A stretch of DNA of 60,000 nt, taken from the NCBI GenBank assembly GCA_950295325.1, contig OX485807.1:25951666-26011665 (forward strand). The letters are read 5' to 3'. Positions 12,246-24,420 of the stretch are shown piece by piece (positions within the stretch are counted from its first letter, which is position 1; each line of letters begins with the position of its first letter). Under the pieces are notes generated by a model, which worked only from the letters and a program-made list of their open reading frames with translations, was not told where the DNA came from and did no database searches. The stretch is from Polytrichum commune. Lineage: Eukaryota; Streptophyta; Polytrichopsida; Polytrichales; Polytrichaceae. The position numbers and the translations under genes were made by a program.

Positions 12246-12836
12246 AGGCCACTTCACACACAAGACTGAAGGTTGGTGACCATTGCAATCTAAGAGCCCT
12301 CATTGGTCGAAAGGGCAGAGACCGTCCAAGTTTACTTCACACACGAAGGTGAAGGCCTAAAGGCCCAAAGAAGACTTCATGGATGAAAAGTCTACATGGC
12401 AGATTATGGATAAGGTTTCATGGTCTCCCGGAATTTCGTTAAGCCCACCTCCAAGAGGTGATCTTGACGCAAATTCTGGGAGACCATGACTTTCTTTAAT
12501 ATTTTTTCCAACATAATAGATTTCAAGACAATTCGCAGGGTAGATTCTATAGCATATTCTATGACAGATTCCACGACAAACAAACACCACCAAGTAATTC
12601 TCTCAAATTGATAGACTTTGAGACATATTATAGTAAACCAAATCCTCCCCTCTTTTTCCGCCAACAAACTACGCAATGGTCCCGCAACATGGTCCATTCT
12701 CACCTCACACTATGCTTGAGGGCCCGTGACTACATAAAAGGGCTTTCCCAACACCCATGGTACGGCTTTTGGATGAGAGTCAAGGGCCCTCACCATTACA
12801 AGGTCACGGCTCTTGGCTCATGCATGAGGTGGCCCT
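12246..12836. mobile_element. GGGCCACTTCACACA-type TIR element, copy A
   Basis: About 590 bp bounded by inverted copies of (G)GGCCACTTCACACA; the right end is degraded (GCATGAGGTGGCCCT). A 70-bp near-palindrome sits inside (12419-12488; arms with GGTCTCCC-GAATTT-CGT-AAGCCCACCTC). Copy B at 38641-39242 is the same element in reverse orientation. There is no coding capacity. Target duplication is unclear, so the superfamily is undetermined. Confidence 0.75.
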
Positions 12837-13201
12837 GAGACCCATATTTTCTTCTCGTGTGTAAGTTAATGGGCCGGCCAATGTACTTGAACCTTCGAGA
12901 AACATGGGAGGGGAGCAAAAGATGGAAATCACTCCAAGTATTTGTGGGATCTCATGAGAGTGAGAAACGACTGAGGACAGCTTTTTAATGTTTTTATTCT
13001 ATTTTTAAAAATATTTTTATTGTTCTTCTGTTCAGACAGCACATACCGAATGCATGGAGTTGGTAAAGTAAAGACATGGGATCCTACAAGTGAGCTTCGT
13101 CACAAGTATCACGCAATTCTCTCCTTGGAGTACTGGGACATATTGCACAGGTGTATAACATACAGCAAATATGAAGGTGCTTTTTCAATAGTCTACCGGT
13201 A

Positions 13202-13390
13202 GACTTCTTCTTCTTCTTCTTCTTCTTGACTTGGGCGTTTGAGCATCTTTGTTGTGTATAAGTGCGAGCGTTTTCTAGTAAGTGTTCGTGGAATGTTCTA
13301 TGTTTGTGTGTTGGTATTGCTAGAGATTCGTGGTGTCCAAGTAAACTCATCCTTTGGGAAGTTGAAAACATAGAGAGAGAGAGAGAGAGT
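13202..13390 (+). repeat. simple repeats (TTC)n and (GA)n
   Basis: A TTC run at about 13204-13227 and a GA run at about 13372-13389 in otherwise unremarkable DNA. No gene is supported around them. Confidence 0.85.
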
Positions 13391-16300
13391 TATTCTACGT
13401 CATGAGGTTTTCTATCTCGAGATGATTTGATTGTGAAAAGGGGTAGTAGATGCCTCAAACTAGTCCACAACGTTTATGGCGTTTAGTGCCACTTGCCCTA
13501 TTGAGGCGTATGGTATAGTCTACCCTTGATATTTGTTAACAGTTCGGAGCAAGGAAACTTGTAACACTTATGTGGTGTTAACACTTATCGGGGGTAGTAT
13601 GGATTGTTTGTCACAACCGACATGAATAACGCTTATGTGGCTTTGGAATCGAAAAGAATAATATTTGTTCAAACAAATGGTGCAAATACACAAGGTATGA
13701 ATGTCATCGTCCATATGAGTGTAATGGAAAATGAATCTCTAGTAGTAGTTTGATGAGATTCGTGTGCATGCCATGATTTATTTTCCTTTTGAAGTGTTCA
13801 ATTGCTCTAGATAAGAGGTGTAACACCATTAGATTTTTGTTATAGCTTTTCTCTTTCAAGGTCAATAATGCACTTTCAACATCCTTGAATCCTGCTCTAT
13901 CTACCACCACATCATCAATTTGCACATTGTTAGTTGCATCATCTCTTTCATCAAGCATAATTATGATTTCCTCCTGAATAAGTATGCAGGGATTGTTTAG
14001 ATATATTTCCAATTCATAATTGATGAACTCATGACAATTCATAGTGGATTAAGTTTCACTCCCTATAGAAGTCAAATTCATGATGGACCTAATTCAATTT
14101 CATCCAAATTACAAAATTTCATAACTTCAATTTTGTCCAAATTAACACTTATCGAGGTGAATTGAAGAGGGGAGCATAAGTTTTCTTAACAGTTAACAAT
14201 TAACACTTTCTAGTGTACTTGCTGGATTTTTTTTGGGGGTCAATTGCAATTTCCCTTAACACATAGGCAATTTTAACACTTATTAAGGTAACACATATCA
14301 AGGGCATATTGTAGGTTAAGGTAGATGACCCATTCCTGATCATGACCCCATTTTGGTAGCTTAGGCCACCTCTTTCTTTGTAGCATAATATCAATCGTTG
14401 ATCAATGTTGACATGCCATGTTTGAAATCCAACTTAGAAAAAATGTCAGTGGCTAAATAGATAGCTAGATTTAGATTGCAAGCATATTTGGGTCCCACAA
14501 TTATCAAAACATGTGTTTTGTAACTGATCGGTGACAGGGTAGCCTATGTCACAAGTATAGGTTGAAGAGAAGATCCACTTAGAAAAATCATAATCATTTG
14601 ATTGTTGCAAAAACCATCATGCAAAAATAGGAAGCACTTCTTATTCCTATTTCTCTAAATGAGGAGTTTTGTCTCTGACCATACCTAAACCACATATATT
14701 TTATTTGCTTAACTGATTAGGAATGGATCAACTACCTTACACTAATGAGCAACATCTCCACTATTGGTGTCACATCACGATGCTTGGCTTTAAAGTATGC
14801 ATATTAATATTTTGGCATGAGTATGTTCAATAGTGTTATGAAGTGTATGCCTATCTTACAAAATTGTCTACAAGTTGACTAAAGTGTACACAAATGACAC
14901 TTGACATTTGTATGCTAAAAAAATATCTTCCTCTTGCATATTAGAATGTAACACACATGATACTTGCCATTAGTATGCTCAATAATATCTTCCCCTTGCA
15001 TACTAAAATGCAAAACTATCATCTCAAGTATCCCAATGTGCTACTCTGAATGAAAACTTTAGGTGAAAACTTTCACCTAAAATAGTTACTTATGTTGACA
15101 AATAGTATCATACTGGCAATCAACGGACATGAGACTTTGAGACCTCTAAGCATCTAGTTAGACCTTTGCAAATATTGAACATGACACTAAATACCATAAA
15201 ATGGTGCAGTGGGGTTCAATTGGACATTTGGGATATGGGAATTGTTTGTACTAGCAACCCCTTATCAACAATACAGGGCTTTGCTTAGATGCCATGAAGC
15301 ATGAGTCGTATTGGTATTCATGTCTACATGGAGGATGAAGATATTGGTACAAACATGCCTCCTATAGGTTTGTGATTAATTAAATTCAATTGTATCTTAT
15401 CAAAACTAAGTAGTGGTTTGTGATTCTATTTCTAGGATTCAATAAACTAACAACTAGGGCTAGGGATTTGTGGTGTTTCACAAAGTCATCCATTATGAAG
15501 ATGAAAAAGCATCGAGTTACTTTATAGCATTGTAACGATTATTTTTAGATAAACCAACTCCATAAATGACATTAGAAACCATCATTTAGTCTATTGAGGT
15601 TTAGTTGAAATGAATTTATCTTGGACATATGTAAGACAACTTGTTTTTACCGGAGGCCCGTCATCCACGATGGATAAATATTCATAGATGCCATGAACCC
15701 CAAGTACCTCAATTGATTAGTCTACAAACATGTTGCAAAGTCATGACATGTACTTTGGGTGTAGATGTGTACTTCAATAAACGTACACACTCAAATAGGG
15801 GCTTTAAATCTTAAAGGCAAGACATTGGACACATTCGAAAGTGCGTTATTTTGCGTTTCTAGGAGTTTCTTTAGACTCCCCACCCAAAAAAAAGGTTGCG
15901 AGACACTATCAAAGGATCACATCCATACAATTTGAAACACACCCAAAACAATCTTGGTCTTCGCATAGTGAATCTAGAAGTACTTTGTTTGAAACCTAAG
16001 TTTCATCACATTCGATTTGATGAGTTACTTGATGCAATCGGCTAAAAAAGCGGATGCTATAGAATGGTATAGTTATGGTACTTCATTGTGTGTGGTATCC
16101 AATAGGTTGAAGCTATGGTTTTTACCCCGATGATACCCGGATATCAACATGGATATGTGCCTATGCATAATCAATTTCGCAAAAACCATCACCTTATTTG
16201 GCACTAAACCTTCACAATCATGAACGTAAATTCGCTTCCCATACTATTGCAAAGGAGAGAGGGAATTATCATATATGAGCATACCTCTCATTCATCCAAA

Positions 16301-19300
16301 ATAAAAGCCCTTGAGATAGTATGCACCTTGGAGGTCACCTTTTTTAGTTGAGTTGACACTAGAATTAGTTTTAAAGACCTTGCGTTAGTCTAGTTGAGGT
16401 CATTTGAGTTGAATCAACAACAAATCTATAGGGGGTTAAGTTTGTATGTTAAATGGATGAATGGGAGGTTCGCTCGTGTATGATAATTCCCTCTCCATAC
16501 CATTCCAGAGATGCAAGTAGGCCATAACCGGATTAGGTTATGTTCATTAGGACCGGGTAATAAGCACTATACTAAATATTGTATTTAGTGTCATATGATA
16601 TTCTATGTCAATGTGGTAACTTTTCTAATGACATTTCTTATGAATAAGTTTACAAGTATTGTTTATCCTGAATTACTTTTAGTTATAATTTGCATCCTAA
16701 CATTTTTTTAATTAAATATTGTCATGGAATATTAAAACATGGTTGAAAAATCACTTAGCAAGTGACAGTAATTGCAAGATTTGCAAATATATAATGCACA
16801 AGAGTTTTTATTTACAAGGAATGATATATAATGTTAGGTTTACGTTTAGTGTTGGTGAGACGACACGGGCGGTTTACAATTGATATTGAGCAAGACAAAT
16901 AGAATTGATGACACTAGATACAACATTAGGTGTAGGAAGTTCTAGAGAAGTTAGTGAGGCTAGAGTTTCTAGTGCAATTACTTTGGGCCATGCTATGCTT
17001 AGACTCTGGATAGAAAAAATTATAGTTGCAATGATATTTTACAATTGGAAAAGAGTTCTGCAACACATGTAGAAGAAGAAGAACCAACATCAGGCAATCC
17101 GACGTGGATTTGAGCCCATTGGCTCTACTCTACTCTGCTCAAGAATCCCCTTGGTGCAAGGACAACACATGTACTACATAGGTCAGTTTGACTTCCCATA
17201 TATTCTTTTTGAGAACGCCAAACAAATTTGTAATTTTGTTGGACAAATAACTTGTTGTATAGAAAATTCTGGGATTTCAAGGAATCTTGAACGTGCAGCC
17301 TAACATGTAAATACATGGCAAAAGTGTGCGGAATTTGACCAAAGTACTAGATATACTATCCAAAAGTCGTTTCTCCAATAGAACTTGCACATAAATATGT
17401 TTGTAGTTGTAAATTTTGACATTATGAAGTTGCCTTCTCCAACATTGTGGTGTGCATCAAGTAACAGTAATTATTATATTGCATTCATGTTTAGACTTTA
17501 GATGACGGATGGAAGTTTTAAAACATCAAGTATTATCTTAGTTTTTCTATCTCAACAAAATTTCCTTCGAGGTAAACATTTGCTTCATGTCAAGTTATGA
17601 AGATTTTAGATTACTCGAGTTCAAATAGAACCTTGATTTATAAATTAGATGGTATGTATTGCACTGTATCCCGCTATGATATAACTATGAAGTTTTCCCT
17701 GAACTTACCCTAGTTTTTATTTATCGTTTTTGATCACACATATTCATAGGCATCCTCTAAGTAATACGAACTTATACCTAAATACTCCCTTCATTTGCAC
17801 ATGCACATTGCACAATTAACATTAGCACTTGGAACTATGCGGTGCTATAACTTCTTACTTCGAATATCATTTCTCATTACAAAAACCATAGATAGATAGG
17901 TATAATTGCCGACAATTTTGGGAGCAAGCATGAATGATGAGCCCTTTTGCCCTTACATAAAATTTCAAACCCATTTCATTGGGTTGGTGGAGGAATTTGT
18001 AGTCATCCCATGGATGTTTGGGTTGGTGGATGAGGTTAAGAGATGACAATGTTGGAGGTCCAAGTTCGAGCCATGTTAGACCCAATTTTCAATAAATAGG
18101 TGCAATCTCTTGTCCTGAGCTAAGAGAGTGGAGAGGCTTGCATGTGGCTGATAAATTTATGAGGTTTTCTTATGCCCGGGGGTGGACTCTTCATTGGAAA
18201 CCTAAATGACATCCATGGGTCACTTTGAAACTAAACCCCCTATATACAAGAAATTTATAGAGAAAACAAGTGTATACGTACTAACGGCATGCTAGGAGAT
18301 TGACTCATGTATTTATGCTAAGCTTTTCAATTTAATGTGGAAAATGGCTTCCACTACATACTGAAAAAAATATATAGCATGAATTAAATAGCCATTATTG
18401 CACATGATATATTTTTCCACTTTCCAATGAAAAAGTAATTTGATCCATAGCATGTAACCCAAAGATTGTATCCAACAAACAAAGACAAGAGCATAATAAC
18501 TTAGCTAGAAACTGGAGTGCACAACTCAAGGAAGCCCATGAGCGCTCCAAAAGCCTCTAGTTTGTAAAAACCTAATACCCGAATGCAAACCCTAACAAGA
18601 ACACACATGGTAGTCAAGACTATGATCATATGACAATAATGAATGAAAATGTGAATTGCATGAAACTAACACATCTATTGTCAGAAAAATACTCTCTATC
18701 TTAGGTCCCCTTATGTACTTTTGCCTTTAATTCAAGAATGATAATAGCCTTTTTAAATGTACACACTAAAGGAAAAAATTACCTCTCCCTTATGTATACT
18801 ATGTACGCTAGTGTCTCAAAAAATACCCCTTCTTAGACTCACCTTAGTACATACGTGGTATGAAGAGTCCATATCTTGGGTTGTTATGTGAGTTGGGCAC
18901 AACGGTGATGATAGAAGATGGGTGGTGGTTTGAGTTTTCATTTGTCTAGAATCAAGACACAAATAGAGGTTAGGGCCACAATATGGAGGTGTTTTGGTAC
19001 AATTGGATTTTGGTAGTGGGAATTTTGAGGTGCTAAGAGCGTTGTTGTAGATTGTGGTTGTGCATTCCTCTCCTTGTCCAACAGTGAGGAAGATGAGGGA
19101 TTGGATTTTCCAACCTTGGGTAGTGAGTGCAGTCATGAGAGGGGTATATTGGTTTATTTTGTGTTGGATAACATGGTATTGAAGCACAATAGAACTAGAG
19201 ATGAGATTGCACAATCAAATACATGTACACAAAGGCATATGAACAATGCTTGGAATGAGATGGTCACCTCCACCCCTTGCCTTGCACCTTATTGCATTTT

Positions 19301-19415
19301 TCCTCCTTGGTTCATACCATGGATATGGGATATCTCAACGCCCACTTCCCAGAAACCAAATGGAATTACTCAAACCTTATTCATTCTTACACCTCTAACA
19401 ATGACCATCGTATGA
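13391..19415. other. intergenic, AT-rich, dispersed repeats, no gene seen
   Basis: Six kilobases with no credible coding region on either strand. Parts are repeated elsewhere in the window: 14760-15210 resembles 49040-49520 (ATGAGTATGTTCAA, ATATCTTCCTC, TATCATCTCAAGTATCCCAAT); 16300-16495 resembles 54710-54920; and 16730-16960 is an inverted match to 50530-50760 (AAATCACTTA, AATGTTAGGTTTA, ATTGAGCAAGACAA). These are probably old transposon copies. A sequence near 19173 (TGGTATTGAAGC) faintly resembles a retroelement primer site, but nothing else supports that. Confidence 0.55.
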
Positions 19416-19500
19416 CTACGGGCAACCTATCTTATGAGCGATGAGCAGTAAGACATGAGCGATGAGCAGTAAGACATGAGCAATGAGCAGTAACACATGA
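19416..19500 (+). repeat. left terminal inverted repeat with internal 21-bp repeats
   Basis: Begins CTACGGGCAACCTATCTTATG and continues with three tandem copies of an ATGAGC-ATGAGCAGTAA unit to about 19500. It pairs with 37904-37973 in reverse complement. Short tandem repeats within termini are common in MULEs, where they may serve as transposase binding sites (inference). Confidence 0.7.
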
Positions 19501-19745
19501 GTAATGAATCCAAAATTAGTAAAGGTGCATGGTTTTAGGGTTCATAAGATAAATATAGTACTACATTAATTGTATATTTTTAATTATAAATTGGGAAATT
19601 TTAGAATGAAGCAAGAATGGAGGCGTATTACCATGGATCGTTTGGAATACTTTCGGTCCATTGGTGATTTTTATTATAAGAATCCAAACCAATGCATTTC
19701 ATTTATTGACATTCTTACATGCGGCTTAGTAGAACACTTGTAATA

Positions 19746-22700
19746 CTACTCACACTCTACAATACCAGCAAGTTTAAGTAGTCGCATGATTTCTTTGTAC
19801 ATATATGTAGGTGCCTGAATGAACTTGTCACTCTCGTAATCTACCTTGCACAAAAATCTAAACACATAATAAAAATGTTTGCAATACACCAATTTCACTT
19901 TCTTTCCCAATGCATGAGAGGACATTTTTGTAAAATTTGGGCATGTGCAATGCGGGATGTTGCCAATTATGACATGATATGTAATATCCTCTTTGGAGAC
20001 AATGTTGATTATCACTCCAAAGCCCGACATTCCAATGACCACATAGTAACCGTCCATGAGTCTGGTGCTCTCCCATTTGTTTTTGTGATCCGCTGTTGGA
20101 TTGCGATGCACTGTCTTCCCAAACATGAATGTAGGGTGGGCGTCTGGATTTGGTGGCATATAAAAATGCGAACGAGGGATGGAGAGGGTTGCGATTGTAG
20201 AAAGCCTACGACGAGGGGACAATGCCTCCCTCTGTTGTAGTTGAAATCCGGCGTCTTTAAGCGTCATAACCTCCTCTCTCGATATGTTGGTCCCTATCTT
20301 CAATGGCTATGTGTTGGGTACTATAGGCCAATCCAACACATACTTCTTCTTACTGGCACTCACACAACGCTTGATGTCGTCAAGGCAAAATAATAATTCA
20401 TACTCCACATTATTGGGATAGCGAAATTCCTTCATGAGCCCTTTGTATGTTGGAGCACGTGTGCCATGTTTGTCAGTTCCAACTTTGGCATTGCATATAG
20501 TCCCTGTAATGGCTTGCAGTGCCCAACATCGTTTGGCTAAGTTGGGTGGCAATCTTACAATGTGCCACTTGGAAGCAAGACAACCAGTCTCCAACACGGA
20601 TGTAGTATGACCCACACCATGAAGTGTAGAATTCAACAATTCCTCTATGCGTTGACGCGTTGCCCGGGTGTTGGGGTGAGGAATGGAATAATTTACTTTG
20701 TCAGGTCGATGAGAATCACAATCAACACCCGGTGGTAGGTTGAGTTTGAGTTTGGTGGAACCAAAGAGCTCGGATCCTTCGAATGCACAATCTCTGGTGT
20801 TGACGTCTTCTACCCCTGGGTAAGACTTCATGACATCAGCCAACATTTTTAAATCTCCACACATGGCATTCGCTTTGAGTTTTAAGGACGCCGAATCATG
20901 AACATTTTCATTATACCCCCTCTTCAACCATGCCCGGTAATTTGCAATTTGTGTGAAGGCATGAATTATGTCGTCCACTGTAGCTTCATATAAACAAGTC
21001 ATCTTGTTGCCGGACTGTTGGAGCCATTTGTTATGTACAGTCTCTGTAAGGTTGCATGTTGGCATTTCCGCACATTCTTTCATTGTCATATCCTATGAAT
21101 AACACACAAATATGAGGATAATAAAAACACAATAAGGAAAAAATTGAATGACATTGAATAATGAAGTTTGATATGTACTTACCAATAGCATGTGACCACC
21201 CCAATGTTTGTAATGGAAGTGCCAAAAATCCAACCACTTTGAAAGGCCGAGGATACCTTCTTCTGAGGCAGCTCCGGATGACAACCACCAAAAACGAATC
21301 ACATGCTATTTAGTCTCGGCGTCATTCGTTTTTTCCGCGTCCTTGTAATCCTTGCATAATTGTTTGTGTTGACATTGTAAGGATGGTTGGATATACTTTT
21401 GGATCACCTTATCCAAGCTCGTAGACCAGTGGAAAAAATATATACGCTCACGTGCGACCATGGGTAGAATTGGGTCACTATCCCAGTAAATCATCCTCAC
21501 CGCATTTCAATTAGCTTGAGCACTATCAACCATGAACCATTTGAAGTTTACGTTTGATACACTATTATCTGCCATGAAAAAATTCAAATTTTTCCAAAAG
21601 ATAGTTTGCGCTACACCATATTCAGATTGTATGTCACAGCACGCAATGGTCAATATTTTATAGTATCGACTATCGTACACATGGTAAGCCATTGTCGTCC
21701 AGTCCTTCAAACGTTTAACATGGTCAAACATAATCCAAAAATTCTTCATGTTCCCCCCGACTTGCATCTTCTTCACAAGTTTTATACCGCTACCTGGAAG
21801 GTCTACATACATCTTGAAAACAAATACTTTGTCCTTTGATTGCCTTGGGAACCGACTACCATGGATAAACTTAAAAGCGGAATGGTCTTTGAGTGTCATA
21901 ATACTATTCATAATTTCCATTCCACTAAGCAAATTTTTTTTGTTCCAAATATAAAGTTACGACAACTTGAAGATGCAAGAGTCTGAACTTGTCCATGACC
22001 ACCACTAAGGATGAACCAACTAAGTGATAGACTTCACCACTTGCGGAAGATTTGATAAGGTAATCGGCCAGAATTTGTTTGCTCGCTGCCATGACTATGG
22101 CTAAATTTTATACTATGGGTGTTTTCAATACTTCATTTGCAACAAATTGATATGTCATGTCCAAAGATTCACGGCATGTGTCATTAGCTATAGGGTAATC
22201 ATGTACACCAAGATAAATGCAAGCCATGGACATCCCAACATATATGGAGTGGATATATATTATTCGAGCATGACACAAAATAATACACACAGGTGTGAAA
22301 TGACATACCTTACACTCGATACTAGACCTAAAAGGGGCAACATTACCCACAACAAATGAGAGAGGAGTTGAACCGGCCTATTCAGTGTTGTTTCGCACAT
22401 CCCTATTGCGATGCATGTAATCACAACAATCGTTATCACATTGGAGATGACGCATACAAATAGAGCACCGGAAAAACAATTCAAAATTATTTTGGATATT
22501 TGTGGTTTTGGTGGTACACCAAAGGTGACCATCGCACATCTTGTCCATGTTGTCCATTGAGCGGCCATACGTACTTGGAACTCCATGTGCCATAGGGGGC
22601 AAAATAAACAGATTGTCATCATTAAAAGAAGATGGTACGTACTTGACATCACAAACATCTATATTTTCAAAATCAATGAATGCGAGATTTGACTTTGATT

Positions 22701-23316
22701 TTTTATTTGACTTTGTAAGTTTTAAGGCATTAACGATAGTCAACCCTATAAATGAAGGTGAAGGGTGTAATGAAGGACGTTGAAAAGGTGTGCTCTAGCG
22801 AACCAACCTCTTGTACATAGGACTACATGACAATTTGGCTACATGGATGGGAAGTTGTGAAAGAGTAGAAGTGACACTTTTACATGGAAATGGTGATGTG
22901 TTTGAAATATCAACAGATGTACAAATGTCATCTTCTGAATATAATAACACGAAAACACTATTATCAATGGGTTCCAATTTAACATGTGCAACAGAAGGAA
23001 TTTGAATTGTGGATGTACTGCATTCGTTTGTCAATATAATAATTAAAGCTTGCATCTGAGACTCATAAAGACCTATGACCCTAAATGAACTAGGTCCTAA
23101 AATCCACATGAAACCAACCTCAATTTTGTTCTTTTGAATCATAATCGTTTCATACATCTCTCCATTTGTAGAGTACACATCATGTTCTAAATACATGGTT
23201 CCTATCTGAAAGTTGAACCTCAAAGTAAGCAAATCCTCCGAGACACGCACATGACCATCATCTTGAAGTGACAACATGAAAAGAACAGAAGATCCATAAG
23301 CTCTAATGGTAGCCAT
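19746..23316 (-). pseudogene. MULE-type transposase with C-terminal SWIM zinc finger, decayed
   Basis: Read leftwards from an ATG at 23316, one frame continues for most of the length. An N-terminal ~190-aa region is followed by a Cys/His cluster (CDGHLWCTTKTTN, about 22570, then C-x2-C and further Cys/His), like the zinc-binding DNA-recognition part of MULE transposases. Next come a transposase core with ACCDIQSE and FMVDSAQAN (the likely acidic catalytic positions), a 90-nt intron (21093-21182, GTAAGT/AG), a helical region, and a SWIM finger (CTC ... CKH, about 19960-19880). In-frame stops lie at 22795, 22378, 22108, 21507, 21306 and 20307, and the frame is lost and regained between about 22050 and 21930. 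The family cuts and pastes TIR elements. Here no active product is possible. Confidence 0.85.
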
Positions 23317-23841
23317 AGAGAAACAAAGTAATAGATGGACATCAAATCACAATGATATTGGATCGATGGAACTTTTTGTATTGAGTGTTGTATAGTGCAA
23401 TAATAGATGGAAATTAAAACGCGTGATAGCATAGCATCAAACAATACAAAAGTAGACAAATCAAAAAAATAATAAGAGAATAATTGAAAGCAAGGCATAG
23501 AACCCTAAACCAAATTCTAAAAAATATCTCATTTGAAAAATAACTATAGGGAACCCCACCCCACAAGGGAGTTGTGTATTATAAGTTTATCACATGAAGA
23601 TAAGAAATTATACATATTATTAACAATAAGAACACGGGAAAAATGCGGGCACGGATATTATGGAGAAAATGGTGTTAAATAATAAACAACTTGAAACACA
23701 ATATTCATTAAAATGAGAGTTTTCCAGTGAATTGAGAGTACATAAAGCAAACTATTAATCCAAGAATGAAATGAAAACCACTGGAAAGTTGTAGAGTACA
23801 AGTAAAAAAATAACATTTGATTTTCCGCCGTAAATTTTGCC

Positions 23842-24414
23842 GTAGTTTCCATTAAAATGAGAGTATGTTAAGCTGGGAAATTGACTCATTTAGGTCGACT
23901 CAATCTAAATTGACAACATATTGTCCTCATTTAGGTTGACTCAACCTAAATTGACTAACATAATTGTCCTCATTTAGGTCGACTCAACCTAAATTGACAA
24001 CATAATGTCCTCATTTAGGTCGACTCAACCTAAATTGACAAAATATTGTCCTCATTTAGGTCGACTCAACCTAAATTGACAACACAATGTCCTCATTTAG
24101 GTCGACTCAACCTAAATTGACAAACATATTGTCCTCATTTAGGTCGACACAACCTAAATTGACAAACATAATTGTCCTCATTTAGGTCGACTCAACCTAA
24201 ATTGACAAAATATTGTCCTCATTTAGGTTGACTCAACCTAAATTGACAAACATATTGTCCTCATTTAGGTTGACTCAACCTAAATTGACAACATAATGTC
24301 CTCATTTAGGTTGACTCAACCTAAATTGACAAACATATTGTCCTCATTTAGGTCGACTCAACCTAAATGAGTCGATTTCCCAGCTTAACATACTCTCATT
24401 TTAATGGAAACTAC
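23842..24414. mobile_element. fold-back element: ~55-bp TIRs around a palindromic minisatellite
   Basis: The ends are near-perfect inverted repeats of ~55 bp (GTAGTTTCCATTAAAATGAG ... GTTAAGCTGGGAAAT). Between them are about twelve tandem units of ~41 bp (TTGTCCTCATTTAGGT-GACTCAACCTAAATTGACA). Each unit holds a small hairpin: TTTAGGTTG pairs with CAACCTAAA across a 3-base loop. There is no coding content. It lies between the two divergent pseudogenes of the giant element. Target duplication is not evident. Confidence 0.85.
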
Positions 24415-24420
24415 ACGTCT

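Noticed and set aside
19074-19415. Gene or retroelement fragment before the giant element (113-codon frame, primer-site-like TGGTATTGAAGC)
   Set aside because: The primer-site match is only about 9 of 12, the protein matches nothing recognised and an antisense frame of similar size overlaps it.
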